From: Silvimonas iriomotensis
GTDB taxonomy: Bacteria > Pseudomonadota > Gammaproteobacteria > Burkholderiales > Chitinibacteraceae
Assembly (NCBI RefSeq): GCF_014645535.1
Contig: NZ_BMLX01000002.1
Location: 795,020-859,019 of the forward strand
Reading direction: 5' to 3'
DNA length: 64,000 nt
In this document: piece after piece, positions 17,152-27,798 of the stretch
How positions within the stretch are numbered: position 1 is the stretch's first letter
How the letters are laid out: every line of letters begins with the position of its first letter
Notes under the pieces: model-generated
What the model was told of the DNA's origin: nothing
Databases searched by the model: none
The model's input: the letters and a program-made list of their open reading frames with translations, nothing else
Made by a program: the position numbers and the translations under genes

Positions 17152-20079
17152 TCAAGCCAGCGCGGCCTCGACATTCACCGAGTCGATCTGGTCTGGCTGC
17201 AGGTAGCGTTCGCTGTATTGCAGATACACGCCAGAACGCAAGAACAGTTCAAACAACTCCGGATCAATGTGCTGTTCGCGCCGCATGCGCGCCATGATGT
17301 TGATTGCCTCGGTCAGCGTCTTGCCGCGCTTGTAGGGGCGATCCACGGCGGTCAGCGCTTCAAAGATGTCGGCAATCGCCATCATGCGGGCCAGCGGGCT
17401 CATCTGCTCCCGCTTGAGACGACGCGGGTAGCCGGTGCCGTCCATTTTCTCATGATGGCCACCGGCGATTTCCGGCACGTTTCTGAGGTGGCGCGGGAAC
17501 GGCAGCTTTTCCAGCATGACAATGGTCTGGACGATGTGCTCGTTGATCTTGTAGCGCTCTTCTTCCGTCAGTGTGCCGCGCTTGACCGACAGGTTATGCA
17601 ACTCGCCCCGGTTGTAGAGGTACTCCGGCACCTTCATGTCAAAGCCAAAACCTTGTGGAAGCTGGTCACGCGGGTTGCGGTAGATCACGTGCTCCGGCAA
17701 ATCAGCCAGCAAGGGCATGGCGACGGGCAGCATGGGCGCGGGCGTGCGGCCTTTGCGCTGCTGCTCTTCGTAGGAAATGCCGATGCGGTCATCGAGCGTG
17801 CGTTGCCAGGTGCGCCGGCCAATGTCGTACAGGCGTTCGATATCCGCTTGCGCCATGGCCTCGCCGCCCTCGTTGCTGCGGGCCACAAAGCGGTATTCGT
17901 CATCCAGTTCATGCAGCAATTGTTCACGCACGGCGGCCAGTTCATGCGCGTCGCCGCCTTCGGCCACGCCTTGCCAGTAACCGATCCAGGCATCGCGCTT
18001 GAGCACTTCAAACCGCATGCGGATTTCATGAATGCGGTCGTAGATGGTTTCCAGCTTGGTGGCTTTGTCGACCACGTATTCCGGCGTGGTGACCTTGCCG
18101 CAATCATGCAGCCATGCGCCGATGTGCAGCGCTTCCCATTCCTCAGTCGTCAGCGAGTAATGCCGGTACGGGCCTTCGTCGGTTTCGCAAGCGGCCCGGG
18201 CCAGCATTTTGGTCAGTTCCGGCACGCGCTGGCAGTGGCCGCCGGTATACGGGCTCTTGGCATCAATGGCGCCGGCCACCAGCTGGATGAACGATTCCAG
18301 CAGCGCCTGTTGCTCCTTGATCAGCCGTTGCGTTTCGATTGCCACCGCTGCCGTGCCCGAGACCGCCTCCAGCATGGCCAGCATGGGATGACCGCCGCGC
18401 AATGCTTCGGCCGCCTCGATAAACAGCGTCAGCACGCCCACCGTTTCTTCCTGGCGGTTGATCAGCGGAATCGCCACCACCACCGCGGCGTGTTCAAAAT
18501 GCCGCACGCCGCCAAACCAGGCATTCAGTTCAGAGGGTTCCAGCCACACGGACTGCGTCTGGCCGGTGGCGTCGGCCATCACGGCCGGATGCTGGACTTC
18601 ATGCTCCGGGATCAGCACCGGCAAGGCGGCCGGGTTCACCGGTTCCTGGTCAGAACGGCAGGCTTGTTCAGCGGTCAGGTGGCCATCGGTTTCGGTCAGG
18701 TAGATGATGGCCGCGCGCGCTTCGGCCATGTGCAGCGCTTCGTTCAGGATGCGCTGGATCAGCGGGCTGAATTCGCGCTCGTCCGCCAGCGCATCGCCAA
18801 TATCCCGGAACTGGGCAATGGTCTGTTTCATGCGCCGCATGGCGTCGGCCAGTTCGTGGATTTCCCGCACCACTGAATTGACCACTACCGGCGAATCAAA
18901 GCGCATGGCCTGGATATCCCGCGCCTGGGCAATCAGTGCCTTGAGCGGGCGCGAGGCGATCAGCGATACCCACATGGCCACCGGCACGGTGATCAGCAAC
19001 AGCAAGAGCGAGATCAGCGCGGTCTCTTTGCGTAACTGGTGCGCATCGGCCAGTAGTTCTTCATCCGGCGCGGCCACGGCCAGATAGAGCGTATCGCCCT
19101 GCGGCAACACCAGCGGCGCCAGATAACCGTACCAGGTGGCGCCGCCCAGTTCGATCGGGGCCGTATTGCCCTTGTAGGTGTCCGGGTGCGCCATCATGGT
19201 GGTCAGCGCCGGAATGCCCAGGTCACGCACCCGCGCCAGCCGGAAACCACCGCGCTGATCCGGGCGCACCACGCGCGTGGTGTCGTGCCAGGCCAGCACC
19301 TGGCCATCCGGGTCCAGCAGGGCCATTTCGCTGTGGGTGGTGACGTGCTGGGCGGCCAGCATGCTGCTCAGCGCGGCCAGCGTGACATCCATGCCGACCA
19401 CGGCGTTGCGGTCCAGGCTGCGGCGCGAGAACGTGGTGCCGATCTCATGCGTGGTAAAGAACACATACGGTTGCGTGACTACCCTGCCGCTACCGGCAAT
19501 GGCGCGCTTGTACCAGTCACGCGTGCGCGGGTCGTAGTGGTAATCATCGCGCACACGGGTTTCGATCAGCTTGAGCTGGTCATCAAAATACAGATACTTG
19601 CCCTGCGATTTGCCCTTGCCGGTGACAAAGCTTTGCACCAGCAAGGTGGCGCCCACCGGCGGGTGCAAGGGCGTGCGCAAGGTGGGCTCGTCCGGAATCC
19701 GCCGCAGCAAAAAGAAGTCGCCATTGGCATAGCCGGCATAGGCGGCCGTCACGGCAGCTTGATCGCGCAGGATCTGGATCAGGTACGGCAGGCTTTGCAG
19801 GCGTTCATCAAGCGTGCGGGCGCGGGCAAGTTTCTCCCGCGCCAGCAGGTCCACCGCCAGGCCGGTGCTGGCATACAGGCCCGACACGGTATCGCCGGTG
19901 CGGGCGCCAATCTGGTTGAACAGGGTTTGTGACGAGCTGAGCAGCATGCGGCGGCTCTGACGATCGTTGTACCAGTTGTTGACCAGTGCATACGCCAGGA
20001 TCAGCAAGATGAACAACCAGGCAATATGGATATGCAGCGGGTAACGCTGCCACCGCAGAAAACGTCTGAAAGACCCCAT
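17152..20079 (-). CDS. Cache-HAMP-GAF-HD-GYP sensor, predicted c-di-GMP phosphodiesterase
   Basis: A 975-residue membrane sensor. A first helix (about 17-36) precedes a periplasmic double Cache domain (about 40-345, with the hallmark YDPRTRDWYKRA). A second helix (about 355-375), HAMP, a GAF-like domain (about 440-620) and a C-terminal HD-GYP domain follow. HD-GYP motifs are intact: HCQRV, HDCGK (HD at 658-659) and HHEKMDGTGYP (875-885). The spacing between HD and HHE is 217 residues, about 150 more than usual. The start is the ATG of MGSFRRF; the frame remains open upstream but there overlaps the aminotransferase gene. It converges with the PLP gene without a gap. Confidence 0.92.
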   Translation of the reverse strand: MGSFRRFLRWQRYPLHIHIAWLFILLILAYALVNNWYNDRQSRRMLLSSSQTLFNQIGARTGDTVSGLYASTGLAVDLLAREKLARARTLDERLQSLPYLIQILRDQAAVTAAYAGYANGDFFLLRRIPDEPTLRTPLHPPVGATLLVQSFVTGKGKSQGKYLYFDDQLKLIETRVRDDYHYDPRTRDWYKRAIAGSGRVVTQPYVFFTTHEIGTTFSRRSLDRNAVVGMDVTLAALSSMLAAQHVTTHSEMALLDPDGQVLAWHDTTRVVRPDQRGGFRLARVRDLGIPALTTMMAHPDTYKGNTAPIELGGATWYGYLAPLVLPQGDTLYLAVAAPDEELLADAHQLRKETALISLLLLLITVPVAMWVSLIASRPLKALIAQARDIQAMRFDSPVVVNSVVREIHELADAMRRMKQTIAQFRDIGDALADEREFSPLIQRILNEALHMAEARAAIIYLTETDGHLTAEQACRSDQEPVNPAALPVLIPEHEVQHPAVMADATGQTQSVWLEPSELNAWFGGVRHFEHAAVVVAIPLINRQEETVGVLTLFIEAAEALRGGHPMLAMLEAVSGTAAVAIETQRLIKEQQALLESFIQLVAGAIDAKSPYTGGHCQRVPELTKMLARAACETDEGPYRHYSLTTEEWEALHIGAWLHDCGKVTTPEYVVDKATKLETIYDRIHEIRMRFEVLKRDAWIGYWQGVAEGGDAHELAAVREQLLHELDDEYRFVARSNEGGEAMAQADIERLYDIGRRTWQRTLDDRIGISYEEQQRKGRTPAPMLPVAMPLLADLPEHVIYRNPRDQLPQGFGFDMKVPEYLYNRGELHNLSVKRGTLTEEERYKINEHIVQTIVMLEKLPFPRHLRNVPEIAGGHHEKMDGTGYPRRLKREQMSPLARMMAIADIFEALTAVDRPYKRGKTLTEAINIMARMRREQHIDPELFELFLRSGVYLQYSERYLQPDQIDSVNVEAALA

Positions 20080-20272
20080 ACTGGTATCCCGTTGTGCATC
20101 AGGCCGATGCGGTAAAGGTGCGGGTGAGATATATCTGTCACGTTTTAGCTTAGACAAGCGGCAGCATACCGCCTGACATTTACCGTATTGATACGTCGCC
20201 GCACTTGGGGGGATGTTGCGCTGCGGGTAAAATGTGACCTCCCCGTTCACATGCATCCTGAAGGATCGAATC

Positions 20273-21466
20273 GTGCAGCTCTCCAACCGTGTACTTGGCA
20301 TCAAGGAATCCCCCACCCTGGCCATTACCGCCAAGGCAGGCAAACTGAAGGCTGAAGGTCGTGACGTGATTGCGCTGGCCGCTGGCGAGCCAGACTTTGA
20401 CACGCCGGACCACATCAAGGCCGCCGCCATTGAAGCCATCAACAAAGGCTTCACCAAGTACACGCCGGTGTCCGGCACGCCCGGTCTGAAAAAAGCCATC
20501 ATCGAAAAATTCCGCCGCGACAACGGCGTGGATTACGCCGCCAACCAGATTCTGGTGTCGGTCGGCGGCAAGCAAAGCTTCTTCAATCTGTGCCAGGCGT
20601 ATATCAACCCGGCCGATGAAGTGATCATCCCGGCGCCGTACTGGGTGTCTTATCCGGACATCGTGCTGATTGCCGGAGGCAAGCCGGTGATTGTGGAATG
20701 CGGCATTGAACAGGGCTTCAAGCTGACGCCGGCACAACTGGCCGCGGCCATCACCCCCAGAACCCGCATGCTGGTGCTCAACAGCCCGTCCAACCCGACC
20801 GGCGCCGTGTATACGCTGGACGAACTCAAGGCACTGGGCGAAGTGCTCAAGCAACATCCGGATATCCTGATTGCCTCGGATGACATGTACGAACACGTGA
20901 TGCTGGGCGACACGCGCTTTTACAACATCCTGAATGCTTGCCCGGAACTGTACGAACAGACCATTCTGCTCAATGGCGTCTCCAAGGCGTACTCCATGAC
21001 CGGCTGGCGTATCGGCTACGCTGGCGGCCCGGCCAGACTGATCAAGGCCATGGAAAACATCCAGTCGCAATCGACGTCCAACCCGACCTCGATCTCGCAA
21101 GTGGCTGCCGAAGCCGCGCTGATTGGCAGCCAGGACTGCATCAAGCCCATGCTGGCCGCCTTCAACGACCGCCATCGTTTTGTGGTCGATACCTTCAACG
21201 GCATCCGTGGCCTGAAGTGTCTGGAAGCCGGCGGCGCGTTCTACGCTTTTGTCGATGCCCGCGAAGCCATCCAGTTGCTGCATGCCGAAGGCAAGATTGC
21301 CGAAGCCACCGATATGGCGCTGGGCGCGTATCTGCTGGAGACCCAGGACGTCGCTGTGGTGCCAGGTTCGGCCTTCGGTTCAGAAGGCTACTTCCGCATC
21401 TCGTTTGCCACCAGCATGCAGAACCTGCAAAAAGCGCTGGAGCGCATTGGCAAGGCGCTGGGCTGA
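20273..21466 (+). CDS. aspartate aminotransferase, class I (subgroup Ib)
   Basis: A 397-residue PLP enzyme that probably transfers the amino group of aspartate to 2-oxoglutarate. The fold-type I markers are the LAAGEPDFDTP N-terminus, the NSPSNPTG motif and the PLP lysine in SKAYSMTGWRIGYAGG. The start is GTG, chosen because GAAGGA lies nine bases upstream and MQLSNRVLGIKESPT matches the family's N-terminus. It is divergent from the HD-GYP gene with a 193-base space. The shared terminator at 21495 follows. Confidence 0.93.
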   Translation: MQLSNRVLGIKESPTLAITAKAGKLKAEGRDVIALAAGEPDFDTPDHIKAAAIEAINKGFTKYTPVSGTPGLKKAIIEKFRRDNGVDYAANQILVSVGGKQSFFNLCQAYINPADEVIIPAPYWVSYPDIVLIAGGKPVIVECGIEQGFKLTPAQLAAAITPRTRMLVLNSPSNPTGAVYTLDELKALGEVLKQHPDILIASDDMYEHVMLGDTRFYNILNACPELYEQTILLNGVSKAYSMTGWRIGYAGGPARLIKAMENIQSQSTSNPTSISQVAAEAALIGSQDCIKPMLAAFNDRHRFVVDTFNGIRGLKCLEAGGAFYAFVDAREAIQLLHAEGKIAEATDMALGAYLLETQDVAVVPGSAFGSEGYFRISFATSMQNLQKALERIGKALG

Positions 21467-21494
21467 TCAGGTTCGCGCGATCGGGCCGGTAAAA

Positions 21495-21528
21495 TAAAAA
21501 AACGGAGCGAAGTCGCTCCGTTTTTTTA
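21495..21528. terminator. bidirectional terminator
   Basis: Stem AACGGAGCGA / TCGCTCCGTT with a two-base gap, flanked by A-rich and T-rich runs, between the convergent aminotransferase and oxygenase genes. Confidence 0.9.
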
Positions 21529-21575
21529 TCCGGGCCACCGCAGCAGGCGACCCGAAAGAAAACTACCGTATTCCA

Positions 21576-22487
21576 TCAGCCAAAACGACGCTGTCGCATC
21601 CATTTGGTTGCAATCCACTTCTCACCCTGCAGCACCGGCAGGCCGCCATGCAAGGTCAGCGGATCGACCTGGTTCTTGCTGTTGGTGTACTCGAAATACA
21701 CCGCCGCGCCCTTCTTGGGGCCGACCGTCATGCCCAGCTCCGGGAACACCGTGGCGCCGCCCTCTTCTACATCATTGAGGTACATCACCAGCGTAGAAAC
21801 GCGCTGGCCGCCGTTATTCAGGTGCACCTTGCTGCCCGGATCGTGTTCCGGGAAATAATCAAAGTGCGGTTTGTACTCGCCGCCGACCTTGTAATTGAGA
21901 ATCTGCAAGCCCTCACCGTTTTCAACCGGCCAGTTCATCAGCTCGGCAATACGGCGATCCAGCCGGGCAATGAATTCGTTCTCGTTCACATGGAAAAACG
22001 TACCGTAGCTGGTGCGCTCTTCAATCACCGCGTCCTTGCCCGTGGTCGGATCAACAATGGTAGAGCGCTTGAGCCGCGCCTGCGACAGGCGGACGAGTTC
22101 GTCGCACTCGTCGTGGCTCAGTACGTTGTCCAGCACGGCAATATAGGGCTTGTCGACGCGCCCCATCACCTGGATATCGCGGTCATGGGTGTGGATGACA
22201 TTGCCGGATTTGAAGCGCGGCGCTTCGTAGCTGTAGGTGTTGCCGTTGCTGTGGATCTTGTCTTTGACGTTGCTGACCGCAGGCTGCGAGCCCAGTTGCG
22301 CCACGGCGACCGGGCCGATATTGCCTTTGTGGGCCGTGGAGAAGTGGAACACGATGGCGCTGGCGAACATCGGGTCGAAGTTTTTTTCGACCATGACGTC
22401 AATCAGCGACTGGGCAGTACAACCCCGCGCCAGATTATCCAGAATCCACTTTTGCCAGTCGGGCGAAATGTTGGTGATCTTTTCCAT
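21576..22487 (-). CDS. 2-oxoglutarate/Fe(II) oxygenase, prolyl 4-hydroxylase-like
   Basis: A 303-residue protein. The C-terminal half is a P4H-alpha type oxygenase: iron ligands H208, D210 (PHFDYFPEHD) and H280, and the 2-oxoglutarate lysine K290 in GEKWIATKW. The N-terminal 100 residues contain a helical part with WQKWILDNLARGC, seen in related bacterial proteins. It probably hydroxylates proline or another residue in a protein; the target is unknown. The start at 22487 has GGATGAG upstream; an in-frame ATG at 22499 is a possible alternative. Confidence 0.9.
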   Translation of the reverse strand: MEKITNISPDWQKWILDNLARGCTAQSLIDVMVEKNFDPMFASAIVFHFSTAHKGNIGPVAVAQLGSQPAVSNVKDKIHSNGNTYSYEAPRFKSGNVIHTHDRDIQVMGRVDKPYIAVLDNVLSHDECDELVRLSQARLKRSTIVDPTTGKDAVIEERTSYGTFFHVNENEFIARLDRRIAELMNWPVENGEGLQILNYKVGGEYKPHFDYFPEHDPGSKVHLNNGGQRVSTLVMYLNDVEEGGATVFPELGMTVGPKKGAAVYFEYTNSKNQVDPLTLHGGLPVLQGEKWIATKWMRQRRFG

Positions 22488-22775
22488 ATATGAACTCATC
22501 CATCCACGATTTTTGTGAGTACAGCGTCGGGCTTTTCTTGTGTTGTCATTTTTAACCGCTGGCGGGGGGAATGTCACCCACACTGGCGGGTTGAGCACAA
22601 CAGGCGCAACACTCGGGCCGCCTTACGGTCATGGGGCATGCGGCGGCGCCGGGGCTTTCTGCCTGGCTGGCGGGCGAACCAGGCGGTCAATTTTATCGGG
22701 CCAGCCGCCTGGCCAGGTGTGTTGAGTCATTCGCTCATCCTTGCCAAAGCACGGCAACGCCCGTTGCAACACCGC

Positions 22776-22870
22776 TACGGGTGGCAGGCCGTGTCAACAA
22801 AACCGTCAGATGATTGCTGCAGAATCACGGCGCCAGCACTTTTTACTCTAGTAAAAAACTGCCACCCGTA
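22776..22870 (+). other. potential three-way-junction RNA or 95-bp miniature element before purB
   Basis: Perfect 12-bp arms TACGGGTGGCAG (22776-22787) and CTGCCACCCGTA (22859-22870) enclose two further helices. These are GCCGTG / CACGGC (22788-22793 and 22826-22831, stacked directly on the outer stem) and TTTTTAC-TCTA-GTAAAAA (22840-22857). It lies 76 bases before the purB ATG. The rest of the 459-base space upstream of purB shows no gene. The outer ends both carry TA, so a small TA-inserted element is the alternative reading. Confidence 0.5.
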
Positions 22871-22871
22871 A

Positions 22872-24317
<1,446 letters not shown>

Positions 24318-24399
24318 TTAAAACCGGACGCGGACATACTCGCATAGCCGGCAGCCACGAAGCTGCCGGCACTGATCGCAACAAGGGGAGATTTACCCG

Positions 24400-25905
24400 G
24401 TGAAACGCAAAGTACTGGTTGCCGGCACGCTGACCGTTGTGCTGCTGGGCGTCGCTTACGTGGGCGGCTCGTGGAAGGCTGGCCGCTCTGTGCAGGAGAC
24501 GCTCGACAAGCAGAATCAGTGGCTCTCCAACCTGCCTTATTTCATCGTGAAAAACCGCGAGTATCACCGCGGCTGGTTCTCGTCCACTGAAAAGACCACG
24601 TTGCAGATCAACCCGCAGCTGTATCGCTTTTTCCTGGAAAAGGAAGGCGAGCCGCTGCCGACGTTTGAAGTGACCTACACCCAGAACATCCAGCACGGCC
24701 CGCTGCCGCTCTTGTTTACGCGCGGTAACCCGCACCCGTACAAAGCTGTGGTCACGACCGAGTTCCAGTTCGCCCCGGAGACCCAGAAGTTCCTGACCCG
24801 TTTCTTTGGCGACCAGAAACCGATCAGCATCGAAAACCGCATCAGCTTTAACGATGATGGCGTGATGACGATCAAAGTGCCGTCTTTCGATTACGAAGAA
24901 GCCATCTCCGGCGTCAAAGCCAAGTGGCAGGGCCTGAACGCCACGCTTGATTACGGCGGCGACTTCAACCGCGTGAAACTGCTGGCCGAAGCACCGGGCC
25001 TGTCTGGCGAAGCCAAGGGCAAAGGCAATTTCAGCGTGAATGGCCTGACGTTCACGGTGGACCATGTGCGCGGCAAAACCGGCCTGATGATTGGCGAATC
25101 GACCGCAAAGATGGACAACTTCGCCCTGGATATGCCGGGCGACGCACCGTTCAAGGTGGCCCTGCAGAACGCCAGTTATAACGGCAAGCTGTCGGAAAAC
25201 GGCGAGCTGGTCGATGGTAGCGCCCTGTTCCGTCTGGAAAAACTGACGCTGAACGACCAGCCCTACGGCCCGGCCGAGTTGCTGGCAGAAGCCAACCATC
25301 TGCACGGCCCGACGCTGGCCCGCCTTGGCGACGCGTTCAACCGCCTGCAAAAGCAGCAACTCACCCGTGAGCAGCTGACTGCCGAACTGGCCAAGCTGGC
25401 CAAGTCTGACGCCATGCCGCTGCTGACACATGATCCGCATCTGGCCATCCGCCATCTGGATATCAAACTGCCGGACAGCAGCATCCATCTGTCGGGTGAA
25501 GTGGGTCTGACCGGCTTCAAGCCGGAAGACCTGGACCAGCCGGCCGTATTCATGCGCAAGCTGACCGCCAAGGCGGACTTCAACGTGCCGCGCAAGGTGA
25601 TCTCTACCGTCGTGACCTGGCAAGCCCGCAACATGTTTGGCAATGCCGACAATGGCGTGTCGCAAGCTGATCTGGATTACCTCGCCGGCCAGTTTGTCGA
25701 GGGCCAGCTTGATCGCATGGCTGACCAGAAACTGATCCGGGTCGATGGCGATACGGTGTCGGCCACGGCCTCGCTGCAAAACGGCAAGTTCATCCTGAAC
25801 GGTGTGGATGTCCCGCTGCCGTGGGAACAAGTGCAGCACGCGGTCTCCGGCGCGACCGGCAGCAGCGAACCTGCGGCCAAGGCGCCGACCAAGGCAAGCA
25901 AATAA
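24400..25905 (+). CDS. YdgA/DUF945 family protein
   Basis: A 501-residue protein of the DUF945 family. The N-terminus MKRKVLVAGTLTVVLLGVAYVGGSW is an uncleaved signal anchor, so the bulk is probably periplasmic. Family features are GRSVQETLDKQ, YHRGWFSSTEKTTLQI and a long region rich in beta strands with repeated sequences around NGKLSENGELVDG and LTLNDQPYGPAELL. The function is unknown, though such proteins resemble AsmA-like envelope proteins in style. It follows purB by 82 bases and is closed by the terminator at 25926. Confidence 0.85.
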   Translation: MKRKVLVAGTLTVVLLGVAYVGGSWKAGRSVQETLDKQNQWLSNLPYFIVKNREYHRGWFSSTEKTTLQINPQLYRFFLEKEGEPLPTFEVTYTQNIQHGPLPLLFTRGNPHPYKAVVTTEFQFAPETQKFLTRFFGDQKPISIENRISFNDDGVMTIKVPSFDYEEAISGVKAKWQGLNATLDYGGDFNRVKLLAEAPGLSGEAKGKGNFSVNGLTFTVDHVRGKTGLMIGESTAKMDNFALDMPGDAPFKVALQNASYNGKLSENGELVDGSALFRLEKLTLNDQPYGPAELLAEANHLHGPTLARLGDAFNRLQKQQLTREQLTAELAKLAKSDAMPLLTHDPHLAIRHLDIKLPDSSIHLSGEVGLTGFKPEDLDQPAVFMRKLTAKADFNVPRKVISTVVTWQARNMFGNADNGVSQADLDYLAGQFVEGQLDRMADQKLIRVDGDTVSATASLQNGKFILNGVDVPLPWEQVQHAVSGATGSSEPAAKAPTKASK

Positions 25906-25925
25906 GCGCGCTGGCGTGATCCATG

Positions 25926-25957
25926 AAAAAGGCCACCTTTCTGGTGGCCTTTTCTTT
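25926..25957. terminator. terminator between the DUF945 gene and mnmA
   Basis: Stem AAAAAGGCCACC / GGTGGCCTTTTC with T-rich tail on the plus side and A-rich start, so it can serve both convergent genes. Confidence 0.85.
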
Positions 25958-25975
25958 TACCGGTGATGGCAATGA

Positions 25976-27034
25976 TTACTGGATGATACCGCCGCCCATG
26001 CAGACGTCACCGTCATACAGCACCATGGATTGACCCGGCGTCATGGCCCATTGCGGCTCGTCGAAAGTCAGTTGTACACCGCCGTCGATGTGTTCCAGCG
26101 TACACGCGGCATCTTGCTGGCGGTAACGCGTCTTGGCGGTATAGCGGCCCGGCGCCGGGGTTTCGCCCAGAATCCAGGAGCAGTCTTTCGCAATCAGGTC
26201 GTGCTTGAGCAAAAGCGGATGATCATGGCCTTGCACCACGATCAACTCGTTCTTTTCCATGTCCTTGCCGGCCACAAACCACGGCAGGCCTTCGCCACCA
26301 ATCCCCAGACCCTGGCGCTGACCGATGGTGTAGTACATCAGCCCCATGTGCTCGCCCATGCGGCGGCCTTCCGGCGTGACCATGGCGCCCGGCACTTTCG
26401 GCAGGTAGCGGTTAAGGAACTCGCGGAACGGACGCTCGCCGATAAAACAGATACCGGTACTGTCTTTCTTTCTGGCATTGGGCAGTTCGATCTGCTCGGC
26501 AATGGCGCGCACTTCGGTCTTTTGCAAACCGCCCAGCGGAAACACAGCCTGGCTGACCTGCTCCTGGCTCAGCCGGTACAAAAAGTAGGTCTGATCCTTG
26601 GATTGATCAGCGGCGCGGATCAGCTCGGTACGCCCGTCCGGCCGCACGCGGTTGGCGGCGTAATGGCCGGTTGCCATCTTCACGCCACCCAGTTTGATGG
26701 CGTAATCCAGGAAACATTTGAACTTGATCTCGCTGTTACACAAGATGTCCGGGTTTGGCGTGCGGCCGGCCGAGTACTCCGCCAGGAAGTAACTGAACAC
26801 GCGGTCTTTGTATTCTTTGGCAAAGTTGACGAGTTCAATGTCGATGTTCAGCAGGTCGGCCACCGAGATGGCGTCCATGCTGTCTTCCTTGATCGAGCAG
26901 TACTCATCGTTGTTGTCGTCTTCCCAGTTCTGCATGAACACGCCGACGACGTCATAGCCCTGTTCTTTCAGCAGATGGGCCGTGACGGACGAATCCACGC
27001 CGCCAGACAGGCCCACCACAATCTTGTCTTTCAT
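25976..27034 (-). CDS. mnmA: tRNA-specific 2-thiouridylase
   Basis: Thiolates U34 of tRNAs for Lys, Glu and Gln, using sulfur passed through the Tus relay. It has 352 residues. The PP-loop [12 protein letters not shown] is at residues 8-19, the first catalytic cysteine in [13 protein letters not shown] and the second in [12 protein letters not shown]. The preceding gene nudJ ends four bases upstream, the same order as in E. coli. Function is certain. Confidence 0.98.
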   Translation of the reverse strand: MKDKIVVGLSGGVDSSVTAHLLKEQGYDVVGVFMQNWEDDNNDEYCSIKEDSMDAISVADLLNIDIELVNFAKEYKDRVFSYFLAEYSAGRTPNPDILCNSEIKFKCFLDYAIKLGGVKMATGHYAANRVRPDGRTELIRAADQSKDQTYFLYRLSQEQVSQAVFPLGGLQKTEVRAIAEQIELPNARKKDSTGICFIGERPFREFLNRYLPKVPGAMVTPEGRRMGEHMGLMYYTIGQRQGLGIGGEGLPWFVAGKDMEKNELIVVQGHDHPLLLKHDLIAKDCSWILGETPAPGRYTAKTRYRQQDAACTLEHIDGGVQLTFDEPQWAMTPGQSMVLYDGDVCMGGGIIQ

Positions 27035-27037
27035 TGT

Positions 27038-27493
27038 TTACTTCCGGTCAAAGTCTTGCAGGATGTCCAGTGGATAGCGGCGGCCGGCAAGGTAGTCATC
27101 CACGCAGGCCAGCACCAGCGGACTGCGATGCTCATCCTTACGTGCGGCCAGTTCGTCCCGAGTCAACCACACCGTTTGTACAATCGGGTCATCCAGCACG
27201 CGATCCGCCTCAAAACCGGTGATCGCGCCGGTGAAGGTGAAGCGCAGATATGTCAGCTGCGGCCGCTCAGGCGGCGTCCACTGATAGATACCGGTCAGCC
27301 ACTGCGGCACGAAGTGGAACGCGGTTTCTTCCAGCGTTTCGCGCACGGCGGCATCGATGATGGACTCGTGCTGTTCCAGATGACCCGCGGGCTGGTTGAG
27401 CTTGAACGCACCCTGGATGCGTTCTTGCACAAACAAAAAGCGGCCGTCGCGTTCGATCACGGCGGCCACGGTGGCATTGGGCTTGAACATCAT
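27038..27493 (-). CDS. nudJ: Nudix hydrolase, NudJ-like phosphatase
   Basis: A 151-residue Nudix protein (start at MMFKPNATVAAV). The Nudix box GHLEQHESIIDAAVRETLEE is complete except that the last conserved glycine is alanine (EETAF). E. coli NudJ hydrolyses thiamin pyrophosphate precursors and nucleoside di- and triphosphates, and shares the FKPNATVAAV start and QPAGHLE motif. It is located four bases before mnmA, as in enteric bacteria. The exact substrate here is inferred. A six-codon longer start is possible. Confidence 0.92.
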   Translation of the reverse strand: MMFKPNATVAAVIERDGRFLFVQERIQGAFKLNQPAGHLEQHESIIDAAVRETLEETAFHFVPQWLTGIYQWTPPERPQLTYLRFTFTGAITGFEADRVLDDPIVQTVWLTRDELAARKDEHRSPLVLACVDDYLAGRRYPLDILQDFDRK

Positions 27494-27798
27494 GCAACAC
27501 ACTGAAATCAAAAAGAGATTTTACCTGAACGCACCCGGCGCGTCTGCGGCATCGTCACACGGGGCCCACCAGCGCAGCGCGTTGGCAGCGGGCGCGGCCC
27601 AATTGCAAAACCCGGCAAATATCAAAGGATTGCCATTTATTCAAATCAGCACCGGCAAGATTCAATTGCGCCAATTGCGCGAGGATCAACCTTGTCGGCC
27701 AAAAGATATATCCATATAACCGCGTTGGACGCCCTGGCTTTTAAAGCGTAATTATTTCAAAAAAGACCCATTGTTTATGGCACGCCGATCAGACCGGT

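Noticed and set aside
22776..22870. Known purine riboswitch
   Set aside because: The three-helix shape and the purB context suggest it, but the conserved junction and loop nucleotides of the known class were not found, and that class is not expected in betaproteobacteria. Reported instead as an unnamed structure.
27494..27798. Gene in the AT-richer gap between nudJ and rluE
   Set aside because: The frames are short, without Shine-Dalgarno or recognisable similarity, so the gap is left as non-coding.
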